Assembly (NCBI GenBank): GCA_003313425.1
Contig: NHZP01000058.1
Location: 124,001 to 188,000 of the forward strand
DNA from: Pseudopyrenochaeta lycopersici
Lineage: Eukaryota; Ascomycota; Dothideomycetes; Pleosporales; Pseudopyrenochaetaceae
Reading direction: 5' to 3'
Length of the DNA: 64,000 nucleotides
Below the pieces are notes generated by a model. The model ran no database searches. It was given only the letters and a program-made list of their open reading frames with translations, and was not told the origin of the DNA. The position numbers were made by a program, and so were the translations under genes. Below, piece after piece: positions 34,110-46,495 of the stretch (position 1 is its first letter; every line of letters begins with the position of its first letter).

Positions 34110-36129
34110 AGCGTCTCTTATTAAGGATTTTCTTAACTTTATACTCTGTTTCTTCCTTAGTCTTATACCTAAAGGTTTTCTGTAGTAGCGTTACTAGGTG
34201 TGCAGGTTCTAGTAGCTTAACATAGAACCTTAGGTAGATTTTTGCGTCTTTAGGTAGTTCTAATATATATGTAACTAGTCTGTTACGTTACTTAACTAAA
34301 AACAGTCTAACTTTAACGTAGTCTAATCCCTTATTAGGTTATTTCGTGTGTAAGTTTTTTATAAGTAAATATACTTTATCCCCCTTTTTTAGCTAAGGCG
34401 CTATTTTTCTTTTCTTATTAATATATAAAATTTATTATTCTTATCTTTTCTTAAGTCTTTCTTATAATTATTTTAGCGTTATCTATAGTTCTCTTACTAT
34501 CCTAACTATAGCTTCTGCTTTAACACTTAGAAAGTTTCTTTTAAATAGGTTTAGGTGTTTCCTGTAGTAGGCGTAAAATAGTGTTTTACCTATTATTTTA
34601 GATTTACTATTATTAAACGCGATTTAGGCTGTAGGTAATAGTAATACCTAGTTGTTCTGTTATTTGTTATAGTACGTTTGTAGGTATTATTTTAAGGTTC
34701 TGTTTATTTGTTCTGTTTATTTATTAGTTTCTAGGTAGTATACTGTAGATAGTTTCCTTTAGGTTCCTATCTTAGCTATAAAGGTTAACTAGAAATTAGA
34801 TGTGAACAGCTTATCTCTATTACTAATAATAGTTTTTAGTATGCTGTAGTATTAGAATATTTAATCTTTTATTATTTCTGTAAGTTATAGTGCTATAAAA
34901 TTCTTTCTAAATAGTATAAACTCTGCGTATTTAATACATCTGTATACTATATTACATATCGCATTATACTTATATCTAGTTACTTTATCTGCAGACTTAG
35001 GTAAATCTGTAATAAAGTCTATTACTATATCTTCCTATAGTTTCGTAGGTATCTTAACTACCTGCAACTCGCCGTAGGGTGCATAAGTAGTATGTTTATT
35101 TTATTAGCAGGGTACACATTTCTTAATATATGTTTCTACTTTCGGTCTAAGGTTTATAATGTGATAGTTTCGTTAAATAAGTTCTATTATTTTCGTGATT
35201 CCTAGGTGTCTGTGTATTAGATAATCGTAGTGTTATTAGATGATAGCTTCGTGTAGGTTCTTAGGAACCTCTGCCTGTACTTTTAAGATTACGTAATATT
35301 CCTATAAAGGTCCTAGAGTTCTATCTTTATTTATTTTTAAGATCGCTATACAAACTTTAGTTTTCTTCCCTATTACATTATATCTTCTGCTTAGTACATC
35401 TACTCTTCTATTTTCTTTTCCTAGTATATAGATAATCTTAAACTTATATTATCCTAGAAGTTCTAACTATCTTACTTATCTTTAGTTTAATTATTTTATT
35501 ATTATAAAGTACGTTAGATTCTAGTAGTCTATGTAAATAGTAAGTTCTAAGTAACTTTCTATATATACTCTCTAATATTATAGTGCGTTAATAATAGCTT
35601 TTAGTTCCTTATTGTAGATATTATATTATTCTTCTATCTATAAGAACTTACGCGAGTAATACGCTATAGGGTGCTATTTTCCGTCCTTTTTTTATAAGGC
35701 TACTGCTCTAATTGCGAGGTCTAATACGCCTATTTTAATCTTTAGTAGTTATCTACTAGTAAATAATATAAGTACTAGTTCAGCTATGCATGCTTCTTTT
35801 AGTATTTTAAATACTTATTATCGTTCTTCGTTCTAGTCCTATTTTTCTTCTTTTTTTATTAGTTTTATTAAGGGTACTGTAATTTTAGCAAAGTCCTTAA
35901 TAAACTATTAATTAAAGTTAATAAATCCTAAGAATAACTAGATATCTTTAACTATTTGTAGTATCTTCTATTCCTAGATTATCCTAACCTTAGATTCGCT
36001 AATCTGTACTCCTTATCTTCTAACTATATATCCTAGGAATTCTACTTCTTCTTTATAAAATTCGCATTTCTCTAGTTTTAACTTAAGGTAATAGTTTCTT
36101 AGTTATCGTAGTACTTCCTTTATATATTA

Positions 36130-36590
36130 CTTATATTCCTTTATATTTCTAGAGTAAACTAAAATGTCGTCTAGGTAGGCTATTATATATATGTTAAGAT
36201 ATTCTGCTAAGACGTTATTAATTAAGTCTTAACACGTTACTAGCGCGTTTATTAGGCTAAAGGGTATTACTATATACTTATAATATCTATATTATATTCT
36301 AAAAGTAGTTTTCTATTCCTCTCCCTTCTTTATTCTAATAAGGTTACACGCTCTTCTTAAGTCTAGCGCGGTAAAATATTAAGCCTCTATTTATCTATCG
36401 CGTAGTTCTTATATATTAGGTAGTAGGTAGTAATTCTTCTTAGTAATATCGTTTAACTTCCTATAGTTAATATATAACCTTAACGCTCTATCTTTCTTTA
36501 GCGCAAATAGGACAGGATATCCTACTAAGGACTTAGATTTCCTAATAAAACTCTTTACTAAATTTTTATTAATATATTTCTTTAGGACGC
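36130..36590 (-). pseudogene. gypsy A reverse transcriptase relic
   Basis: Minus-strand frame: GYPVLFALKKDRALRLYINY, RKLNDITKKNYYLLPNI, FTALDLRRACNLIRIKKGEE, YYKYIVIPFSLINALVTC and an intact active-site box AYLDDILVYS. RIP stops elsewhere make it non-functional. Confidence 0.85.
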
Positions 36591-39091
36591 CTAGCTTATA
36601 ATTACTTAGGCGGTATATTAGTATAAACCTAGGTTACTTACCTTCTATAAGTTCTATCTTATAATCCTATTCTTAGTACTTTAGTAGTACTTCTCTTCTT
36701 ACCTTTTTAATAAATATATTTATAAATTCTTTATATTCTTCTAGGATCTTAGGAGTAGTAACTAACCTCTTATTCTTCTTAGTAATCTCTGCTAGCTACT
36801 AATAAAGTAGCTATTTCTTAGCTTTTTATAAAGGTTTAATATTTATTATTGTCTTCTTATCTACTAAGGTATATAACTATTACGTAGGCATTCGTGCGTT
36901 ATCCTTTATATGCACAGACACTCTTTATTTTATCTAGTTAATTACTAGGTTATAGTGTCTTAACTAAGGTAGTCCTAGGATAACATTATAGGCGGCCGTC
37001 CTAAAGACGTCTAGTCTTACTTAGTGTATTTTAGAAGCTAGGCTGAGGCTAGTAATAACCTCGTAGGTTACTATCCCTCCTAATTTTCTATTTACTACTA
37101 TTATCTAGTAGGGTGTCTTCTTTAAGACAGGTTATAGCCCTACTTTTAATATAGCTGTCTTAGAGATATAGTTTACTTATAATCTAGAATCTATTAGTAC
37201 CTTTAGCTCCTTTCCTTAGAGTTTTATTCTAAGTTAGAAGAGACTCTCTTCCTTTTATTAGATAGCCTAATACTACTTATTAGTGCTATCTAGTTATAGA
37301 TAAATCCTTTATCTAGTTCTAGCCTTCTTACTATAGAAAGATTTAGTCTTTAGTTTCTATCTAAAAAAGAATTTTCCTTAAAACTGTTTACTTCCTTTTC
37401 TAGCTTATAGCGTTCATATCCTAGATTTATATAAGTCTACTATAATTTATTAGTACATCGCTTATTTATAATAATATTTTAGTTTACTGTGTATTTATCG
37501 TTATGTCCTAAGAAGTAATTCGTCGTTTATTTATCCTATAAGTAGTTAATATAATTATCCTGTTAACAGTTATACTATTACTATTTATACGCTCCCTTTA
37601 GTATTAGGAAGTGTCCTTCTTATAGCTTAATAGCATAATAGTAGTCGCAGTAGTTATATATGCAGTAGAGGTAAGACAGTAGTCCGTGCCTTAGGTTTCT
37701 CTAGTCGTAATTATACTAGAAGAGCCTTCGTCCTTTCTCTACTTAGGCCGCGGCTTTCTATTTAATTTACTACTTAGCTTATTCTATAGAGAATCTAATA
37801 TACTTAATATTTTCTATTACGCATTCCTAACATATATTATTCTAGTTTAAAGGTTTACACTTTATTTTCTAGTCTTAGCATCGCGCGTATATATATTTCC
37901 TACTATATATTTTCTATAGTGCTGCGATACTCTACGTTCTCTATATTTTATTATCTAGTGCCTATGCTTCCTTAATACTTTCTATAGGTAGTAGTTAGTC
38001 CTAGTTAACTAGGGTCCCTAGATATAGTTCTGCTAGAGCCTTATTATTCTAGTTAATCTCCTAAGTATTTAAGGGAACCTGTCTGTAGGTTCCTATAATC
38101 TAGTTATTATCTTATTATAGTAGTAATAAAGGTCTAGTGCTATAATTAAGTGTAGTAACTACCTCCTAGTCTCTAAATTAGGTGTTATTAAAGTTTTTAA
38201 TTATATTAACTTTAAGTTAAGTAACTTTATTCTTTTATCTATAATTCCTTATAAAGTGTCCCTTCTTCCTATAATTATAGTAATTACCTTTTATCTTCTC
38301 TGCATCTATCTTCTAATTTCCTACCTTCCTATTCCTATACTTCTTATTAACGTTATTTAGATATATTAGTTCTAGTTTATTAGAAGTATAGTAGCTAGTA
38401 GTATAAGTATTCCTTAAGTAGCAAATATAGCCTTTCTATTTACTTATGTAGTTTATTCTTCCTTTTCTGTAGCTTTATAGTTCTTAGTTTAACTTATATA
38501 GGTTATTATTAATTCTTATATAGTTATTAATTAGGTTATTAAGGTCTTTAATAACGCATCCTATTCTTATAAGTTCCTCTCTAACCTGTAGTTTTAGGCC
38601 TTATTAGAATATTTATTTAAGAGCCTCGTCGTCTTATCTAATAATTATAGAATACTACTTAAACCTGTTAGCATAGTTAGTAATAGAGGTGTATTACTTA
38701 AGTTCCTGTATATGTCTTTCTGCTGCGACTTTCTTAGTCTGCATTCTAAAGATTTGTTAGATATGCTTTTTAAACTTATCCTAATCTTTAAATATTTCTG
38801 TATTATCTACGTTAATAATTCCTTAGTCTATATATTACTCTAGTTATAGTATAACATAGTCTAGCGCCTTACTTATAAGGTAAGTAATTATAATAGGTAC
38901 CTTATTACTTTTATTAATATCCTTATAGAGATAGAAGTATAGGTTAAGTTAGAGTAACTATTCTTTTAGGTATTATCTATTACTGCTAAACGTAGTAAGT
39001 TTACTAATTAGGTAACTTTTAGTAGTTATAGTTAAAGAGTTAAGAGTAGCTACGTATTTACTATGGCTGCTTATCTTAAGGGTAATTAAAA

Positions 39092-39460
39092 TATTAAAGA
39101 TCTAATTAAGTAGTTATAATATAAAGTAACTAGTGTTAACTAGTTAGTATCTTTAGAGTATTCTATAGATATATAGGCTAGGTTAAAAGTAGAAGCATAG
39201 AATAGTAGTATACTTATAGATTATCTTAAGTTAATTATAATATGCTATAGGGCTATATTATATAAGTCTATATATATAATTATCTTATAGGATTCCTATA
39301 AGGCCCCCTCTATAGGATATAGTCCGCCTTAGCGTGGGTTTTCTAGGATCACGTGATCCTGGCGTTATTAGTTAGTTCAGAGGCTTGGTCTCTACGTTGG
39401 TCGTCCGTGCCTTCTCCCTCATCCTCATAACCGCCGCCTTCCCACTTCCTGTTCGTAACA
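39092..39460 (-). repeat. 5' LTR of gypsy A (369 bp)
   Basis: Minus-strand start TGTTACGAACAGG at 39,460, end near GATCTTTAATA at 39,092. It is shorter than its partner by an internal deletion after GGCCCCCTCT. The outer right end (39,340-39,460) is unmutated. Confidence 0.95.
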
Positions 39461-39465
39461 CTTAT
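39461..39465. repeat. Target-site duplication CTTAT, right (gypsy A)
   Basis: Identical to 9,367-9,371. Confidence 0.85.
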
Positions 39466-39599
39466 AACTGTAGAGGGAAAAAGGGAGAGCTTAGTAATAG
39501 TTACCTAGGTAATCTATAAGATAGACTACTGTTTTGTCTCGGAGGCTTTAGGAGAGCTAGCTATATAAAGGAGAGCTGAGTATGGCCTATTACAGGGGC

Positions 39600-39835
39600 C
39601 ATTATACGGTAGGAGCGTGAGCAGCGTGTACGCGTGCGTGAGCGCGTACGTGCTCGCGCACGTGATCGCGCACGTGAGTCTACCTTCAGGTGTCTCCTGC
39701 GTGAGCTTGCCCATCAGCTTGCACGTGAGCGCGCACGTGAGCGCGCCCTTGAATGCACACATAAGTACGTGTCTCTCTAGAGTAAGCTCCTACGTCAGCG
39801 CGCACGTGAGCCTACCGTACCCCAGGTCACAGCGC
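39600..39835. promoter_or_regulatory. GC-rich patch with five CACGTG palindromes and alternating purine-pyrimidine runs
   Basis: CACGTG occurs at 39,659, 39,671, 39,722, 39,734 and 39,803, mostly as GCGCACGTGAGC. Long GC/GT/AC alternations between 39,622 and 39,680 have Z-DNA-forming character. It sits between the RIP block and another AT-rich stretch. CACGTG is the core site of bHLH factors (Cbf1/Pho4 type), but no gene starts nearby, so a regulatory role is speculative. Confidence 0.4.
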
Positions 39836-39859
39836 GTTGTTTGCAACAGTTATAAGTAA

Positions 39860-40140
39860 AAGTTTAAAGTATAATACTTATATCTTTAGAGTATATATTA
39901 TACTAGAAGTATATATCTCTAATATATTTACTAACTATAGTAATATATTTAATAATAAAAAAGTAAAAGCTTTACTAAATTTTAAAACTTTAGACTATAC
40001 TATGATTACTATCTTACTTATAGCTAATAAAGGACTTCTATATAGTTTACTATATAACCTCTTTATATATAAGCTTAAAGTACTTTATAACTATATAAAA
40101 AATATACTATATATATTAATAATACTATACCTAAAGTAAC
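39860..40140. other. AT-rich stretch ending the RIP compartment
   Basis: About 280 bp of almost pure A/T with TpA-rich words. It ends abruptly at about 40,140, where base composition becomes balanced. No ORF of credible composition. Confidence 0.6.
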
Positions 40141-42062
40141 CCTAGTCTCCTAGTATACTACTTTCCGGGGTAAGATCGTTCGAGCCGACGCATATGACGC
40201 CAAAACTCAGTAGCGCTGCCATGTCATCAACAGATGCAAGTACACCTGCTGATTATATCATGATGAAGACTGTGTAACCAAATCCATTCATTGTCTGTCG
40301 ATATTGCTGTCGCCGTCGCCGTTGGCCCGCGAGCGGGTTCCGAAGTGGGGAAACTCGGGCGCTGATGGAGTGTTTGCCCTGCAGCGGGTATCTCGAGATT
40401 GTTATGGCGCGTTTCGCGTCATCCGGTTCATTGAAGGCTTAAGTCAGTGGTTTGTTTCTTGAGAGGCAGAACATTAGTTGTCAAGTGGGGCGGTTTGCTC
40501 CGCATTTACCGGCGCCATGTATATGTGGCACGATAATGCCCATGACCCTAAACCCAAGGCCCTCTGGATGAACCCATCTCCACCCTAGTGTGGGACCCTC
40601 ACATAAGGTGTAATGCCGGCCGAACTAAAGGTTATGCAGAGCTGATGTGCATATTTCATGGTCAGTTTCGTGCATTTAAGGTCGATAAACATGGAGTCGA
40701 GACCGAAGCGTCTGGCAATATGGACAATTGATGCATCGGGAGAGATAATTATGCTAACTGCTGCGCATGTTTTGATATCAAAGGCCTCGAGGAGGTCGTT
40801 CGGCGCGATGGGGTGAGTCTGGTCCGTGGACATAAAGCTTATGGTGAACAGTGTGGTAGTTATGCACTGTCGAAAGACGGATTCTATAATGAATATGCAC
40901 CCTCTTATTTATTGAATTAGAGAATTCAATACATATTCTATACTTGTTGTGGATCACCAGCATTCATCTGCAGCACTCACCGTCCCATGTCGAAGCCGCA
41001 GTTGTACCGCCAGTCTACGTACACCTCAGTCCGAGTGCAGGATCCGCGAGGCCAGCAACGACCTGAGCCGACCTAAGGACAACAACTGCGACGCGTTGCA
41101 GCATGTGTAATCACGAGATTTTGCTCGTCACTCCCACCGTCGCGGCGACGTGTCGGAAAAGACCGGGTCAACGTTGACTTAACGCAATCGATGAGTCGTG
41201 GTTCACTGCCTGCAAACCAAATGGCCTTTATACGCCGCCATTCGTTCATTTAACGTGAACAATAATCCGAATACCACCGACAAACTTCAGAATGTTGGTC
41301 ACGCTGCCTTCCTCGTGTTTCTTCCCTGGGTATGTCAGGAAAGAAAGTTTGGTGCCTTCTCCCCCCACCTTGCCGCCGACCTTCCTCGATCACCCGTCGC
41401 CTCCAAGGCATGCAGGTTTACATGATACCCAATCGTTCCGTAAGTAAATTCTCAGACTGCCATAGAGTGTCTCAGCGCTTACAAGTGGAGCACCTTCATG
41501 CGATCTACAGCTCAACGTCTGGGATGATCGACCCTCGAGAGCAGCCTTGTGCGCCATGTTAACTACATCTGTACCCTGCCTTGCAAACAAACAAGCCACC
41601 CACCACGAACCAGTTTGCGCTCAAAAGTTGAAGCCTTGGGCAACCGTTTGACTTCTCACCGCACCCCGGGATGATGGGTGGATTTAAGGTTTCGAGAGTT
41701 CCGATGCGACAGGGCGCGTTGCACCATGCAGCAGCACAACTCTAACAGCTAATAGAGCGACACGCCTTCTGTGCACGTTGCTCTTCGAGTTGTTTAATGT
41801 ACTTCTGGAAGGTCACTGGGTTTCATGGAGGCACTACGCTTCATGCCGAGGGCGTTTGGCCGCCGATTGCGCATTACCAGTCGCCCACTTGTATCCATAT
41901 TTGACTGTGCTCATCCCGCACAGGCTCGCTCTTAGCCTTGCTGATCATTCTTCGCTTTGATACTTTTCTTGTACCTCGTATCACCTGAGCCTCCGTTCAT
42001 CGTCTAGTTAATTGTATAATTGCCCCATGTCAGCGAAATTTCGATAGCATCACCAGCACGGA
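40141..42062. other. Gene-free balanced-GC stretch next to the compartment border
   Basis: 1.9 kb of normal composition without RIP signature. Short ORFs on both strands overlap each other and show no domain that I recognise. It contains the presumed promoter of the rhodopsin-domain gene. Confidence 0.5.
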
Positions 42063-43506
42063 ATGGGGCATATCATACCTGTTGCGGCAGGCAATGATCA
42101 AGGACCTCTGCTCAATCGGGTCAGTCTATCGCAGTACATTCTTGCGGTGACTTTTGTTATGCTTCGGTGTGTGAAATCGGCCCTTTGCAGGCACTCAGAG
42201 TGAATGCTAACTCTTGCCAGCTTCTTCACGCGCGGCTGTATTGTTAAAAATTTTGGATTAGATGACCTCCTCATTGCCATAGCCATCGTACTTGGAGGTG
42301 TTCAAACGGTGACAATCATACTTCAAGTCGAGAATGGACGGGGCCGGCATTCTTCGGAGCTGGAAGTCTACCAGCTGGACCGCATGCTCATGGTACGCAA
42401 AGTCCACTTGGCATCCTGACAAATATTAACCACCATATTTAGTACAAATGGGTCAATTTGTTAATCTACTTCGTGGCGAACTGGTAGCTCTCTCCGTATT
42501 TTGCCATTGCCGTATACTGTCTAACGAGCCACCGTAGGGCGGTAAAGATGAGCATATTGGCACTGTACTACCGCATCGGATCCGGGAAGAAAGGTCTTCC
42601 ATGGGTCGTACAGCCTCGGGCTGTTCGGTGGATTGCTGGTGCAATAACAGCATTCCATATCGCTGCTTTCGTGGTTAGTATCTCTAATTCTACCCATTAG
42701 AGCATTGCTGATTATTAACAACAGGCACAACTCTTTGCTTGTACACCTATTTCAAGATTTTGGGACGTTGAAAAATTGCCTCACGGTTGCTTCAACGGAC
42801 AGCTTTTCATGCAGGTATCTGGCGCCATCAATGTAGCAACGGATGTGGTGTTGCTACTCATTCCGCTGCCACTACTGCCGCTTCTGAAGTTTAACAAGCG
42901 ACAGCGAAGTAAGATATACCCATATTAAATTCTCATTTTGGCACTGACAGAAGCTTAGCTGCTCTTGCATTAATCATGTCCATCGGTCTCATACCAGTGG
43001 TGGCAAGCACCATGCGCTTTTGCGAGATCGTCATGTCAGGCCCCATAGTTTCAAAAGATCTATCCTGGCAACAGTCAGATTCCAGCTGGTATGCACATTT
43101 CACATCCTCACGCACTGGCCATCACTAACTCATAGATCTCAGGAACTGGGCTTGGGTCCCTGTCTGGTCCCAGATCGAAGTCGACGTCGGCATCATCGCC
43201 GCATCATTACCCTGCTTGAGTCCTCTGCTCAAACTAGCATGCTCGGGCTTGTCGATAGCTAGGTGCTCAACACCATCGCAGGTCCCGACTCTACCGGGCT
43301 ACCGCAATAGCTGGGGAGGAGAGAAGAATATGGCAAACAATTTGGAGAGAGATGTTGAGAAGACTGCAGCTCTGGGGGGAACCAACTACTATGAGGATGC
43401 GTGGGGTGTTGAGGATAGTGTATATATAGGTGTTGCGAAGACAGTGGATGCACGAATAGTGGTGACAGGCGCGCCTCCGCGAATAACGGATTATACAAAG
43501 ATATAA
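42063..43506 (+). pseudogene. SAT4/PTH11-like fungal rhodopsin-domain membrane protein, probably frameshifted
   Basis: Seven-helix plasma-membrane family of filamentous fungi; some members act in surface sensing. Proposed exons: 42,063-42,166; 42,221-42,392; 42,443-42,483; 42,538-42,673; 42,725-42,908; about 42,951-43,089; 43,143-43,506. Introns of 44-54 nt have CTAAC branch sites. Family blocks seen: an FFTRGCIVKNFGLDDLLI entry to helix 2, NWAVKMSILALYYRI, ACTPISRFWDVE, TDVVLLLIPLPLL and WVPVWSQIEVDVGIIAASLP. The first five exons splice in frame. Two apparent one-base shifts follow: at the junction after NKRQR (42,908/42,951) and near 43,081 (one T too many), together breaking the family's central loop. 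The C-terminal tail ends at TAA 43,504-43,506. It could be a decaying gene or sequencing error; the start codon is also uncertain. Confidence 0.65.
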
Positions 43507-44065
43507 AATTAAAAATGGACAAAGTTAAGAACCAATTTTTACTGAAGCCCCAGTAGGCGGCTTTTAAGCCAAGATTTGTGTGGTTGATATTCACTAACTT
43601 TTCGTCGTTTGTCAGCATTTAAACACCTGACACGTCTTTAGGAACGCCCAGTACTGTCAAACGTGACAATTAAAGATAGAAATCTGCTACTCTCAGTGTA
43701 AATGCCAAGCATATCGGGGTGAAATATGCGTATACACTAAAACACTGCCTATGTACTGTAGGAGCGATCGTAGAAGGCTAACAAGTTTAGGTATTGAATG
43801 TGAATCACATTTGATTCAAGAATCTAGGTATTACGTCCTAGAATTAAGCGAAGTGAATGAAGAGGAGAATACAGCTGCCAGTTTCAAAGCGCCGAAGCGC
43901 CTATCCATATACCGAAGAGGTGAGTTCCCCTTTGACATATGCCAATGCTTCATGTATCATTCCGTGTACCAAATTCCAATGTATCGTACAATCCAGCCAA
44001 ACATTACATACCCCAAATCGCGTTCTTTCACTTTCTTTCGCGTTCTGATAAGAGCTCATTATTCA
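43507..44065. other. Intergenic, between convergent genes
   Basis: 559 bp between the 3' ends of the rhodopsin-domain gene and the CBM48 gene; expected to hold both 3' UTRs. Nothing else recognised. Confidence 0.5.
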
Positions 44066-46495
44066 TTATGAAGCCAAAGACATGAAGTAGTATGCTGCGA
44101 CAGCGACACCAACGACTAAAACTGTGGTTCTGTGGTATATCGTCAGCGCCGCGCATGGTAAAGAACTAGATGGTAAAGAAGGAAATAGATTGCCTTTGCG
44201 GTGGCGCGCACCGTCAGGCTTGCAAGCCCAGACAGTAATGAAAAAGTGTTCGCTCACCCAGCTCGTTTTCTGTCGCCGGCACAAGCGGTCAGGAAGCGGC
44301 CAACAGAGCCATATACAATACGAATGAAGTTCTGAATAAAGTTCCCGCTTGGCTTATTAGGTTCTACAGCGGGTTTCACGGCGTGAGATTTCTTGTCTTT
44401 AGCGTTAGTATCGTCGAGATCTTTCGACATGGTGGTCTCCGCAGGCTCAGAGGTTTGCGTGGACTCTCCATCCATATCGCGACGCTGTCGAAGTTGTGAC
44501 TCTGGTGCAGGAGCTGCGTTATCTTTGTCGGTGGCTTTGCTTTGACTATCTGGTGTGAGCGGCGGTGTGATAGGGCTGAACACTTTTGCAGGCGTAGTGG
44601 TAGCTTCTTGCAGCGTAGCCAGGATGTTTCGCTCGTCCTTCGCTCCATCGGTTTTGGCCACACTCTCTGCTTCACTCAAATCCGTAGCCCTAGTACCTGA
44701 CTCACGAGCTCTCTCTGAAGTCAGCTCGAGTTGTTTACTGTCATGAGGTAAAGGTGTGGCAAGCGGGTCATTGGAAAAGTCGGAAGAGGAACGCTGAGCA
44801 CCAAACATGATCGGCGAAGGAAGGCTTTCCACATCATGGTTGTCCTCCTCCTCAATATCATCCGCCTCTGGCACAGAGGCCAAAGAAAGGTACGACTTGA
44901 CCGGGGCGAGGTCGACTGATGAGCATGCCTGCGACATAACTGACGACTGCGGCGAATGCAAACTGTCCTCTATTGTTTCGTCCTCAGGTAATTGGAGACT
45001 AATCGATGCCACGCGTTCGAGAATTTGTTCGCGACTAGTGGGAAATTTCTCAAGAGATGGATCATCTAAGTTCTCATCTTCAGCATCGGATCGCGGCAGC
45101 TTGTGTGGAAGGGTGCTGCTATTAGTTCGTGTTCTGAAGAAACTGGAACGGCTGCTTCTTTCTAAGAAATCTTTGGTATTGTTGGAATCGTCTTCCAATG
45201 AGGAAGTTCGATGCATCATATAATGTGCGTCTTCTGCAGATAGCTCAGAGCCAGGATTACTGGCAACAGCCGAACCACGCTCGTGTGGTAGGAGAGGGGC
45301 ATCGTCATAGTCATCAATAACGATATCAACATCGCCATCATCTGGTCCATGGTTTTGTGGCTTTAGGTCGTGCTCTCTAGGAATACCACTGCTAGTGATC
45401 TCGCTTCCTTTGAAATTCGGGGAATTAGTCTCGTGAGGCAATAATGGGGCCATGTCAAGCTCGTCTCCCTCATCGCTCGTTAATCCATTATCACCTTTCG
45501 GGCCAGATTCATGAGAGTGGAATAAAGCATAGTCGCGTTCGATAGTGCTCTCTCTAGGCGCGGTCTCATGAGACAGCAGTGGCGCATTCTCAAGCTCACC
45601 CTTCTCGTCGTCTGTTGCAGTCTTACTGAGAAACAATGAATCATGTCCAATGTTGGCATCATCTTGCAGATCATCTCGTTCCGATGGAGTATTGATGGCT
45701 TCACTGGAGCTTGTTCGATCAGTCGATGAAATCAAAGACTCCTCATCGATGGTCTCCATCGAAGCTGCTAGTGGCGAGTCGTCTGCCTGCAGCGATTCGT
45801 GACGAAATAAAGGAGCCGCTTTATCGTCCTCTGAGCCAGGCTCCTCGTGAGTCTTCGGCGAGCTAACGAGTTTTTCTGCCCTTACGTCTTCTAAGTCAGG
45901 CTGGGGATCAGCGATTCGATTATTTGCATCTGAGGATAAAATCTCGGGACCCGCATGGGTACGCTGTGGTTGCTCTTTATCCAGACCTTTTTCTGTAATG
46001 CCGGATGAGACCGGGATACTGGGTAAGTGAGGCAAGTGGCTTGGGTCCATCGAGCTGTCTTTGCGGTCCTTTAATGATGCCGATGGAGCCTTCTGCTGCG
46101 TCATAACTGGTGTTACGTCCTTCGTTGCGGCATCCAACGGGGATGCCGTCGAAGGGATGTCGCTCACGGGCTTCACATGAACCACATTATTCTGATTACC
46201 GTGCTCGTCTGTAGCTGAGGGACGTCAGGATAGATAAGTCAAGTAGGAGACATAGGGGCATACCAATCTCCTTTGACTCATCTACGACCCAATGGTATTC
46301 TCCGATCCTGATCTTGTATTGATAGCTGCCTTCAGCGACATCGCTGAACTGTTTCGAAAAGACAAGGTCTCCAGATGTCGTGTGCTCCTCGCCCACAGTC
46401 ATCTCGACGGGGGCCCATCCGCTGAGCGAACTAAGCACATACACCGGCGGCTGCACACCAGCCTGAGCAAACGTGATGGTCGCCTTGCTCGTCAT
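44066..46495 (-). CDS. CBM48 (AMPK glycogen-binding-like) protein with C-terminal membrane anchor
   Basis: Three exons: 46,495-46,264; 46,214-44,258; 44,165-44,066, giving 762 codons plus stop. The splice joins restore ESKEIATDEHG and RKRAGSLPCAALTIYH. Residues 5-90 form an AMPK1_CBM/CBM48 fold (VYVLSSLSGW, YQYKIRIGEYHWVVD), as in AMPK beta subunits and yeast Crp1/Mdg1. Then comes a long acidic, Ser-rich disordered region with five copies of an APLLPHE-like motif (residues about 125-310), and last a single hydrophobic helix (TTVLVVGVAVAAYYF) five residues from the end. It is therefore probably a tail-anchored protein exposing a sugar- or glycogen-binding domain to the cytosol. Which membrane, and the partner, are not evident. 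Confidence 0.85.

Larger units (their letters stand above)
9372..39460 (-). mobile_element. Ty3/gypsy retrotransposon A, host of three nested insertions
   Basis: A minus-strand gypsy element whose ends are 30 kb apart because of inserts B, C and D. The LTRs are 39,092-39,460 (5') and 9,372-9,727 plus 16,770-16,816 (3'). The target-site duplication CTTAT is intact at 9,367-9,371 and 39,461-39,465. Removing B, C and D with their duplications leaves about 6.5 kb, a normal gypsy length. Order on the minus strand: LTR, gag with a degraded zinc knuckle near 38,400, RT at 36,130-36,590, RNase H/integrase down to about 34,200, an antisense ORF region, polypurine tract and LTR. It is heavily RIP-mutated except at the extreme ends. 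Confidence 0.9.

Noticed and set aside
39526..40139. ORFs of 78, 80 and 100 codons around the compartment border
   Set aside because: The first two are products of the alternating GC-rich patch. The third is of nearly pure A/T composition with Ile/Tyr/Leu/Lys bias and no start context.
40585..40963. 82- and 61-codon minus-strand ORFs
   Set aside because: They overlap each other in different frames, with no domain, no supporting splice structure and no neighbour context.
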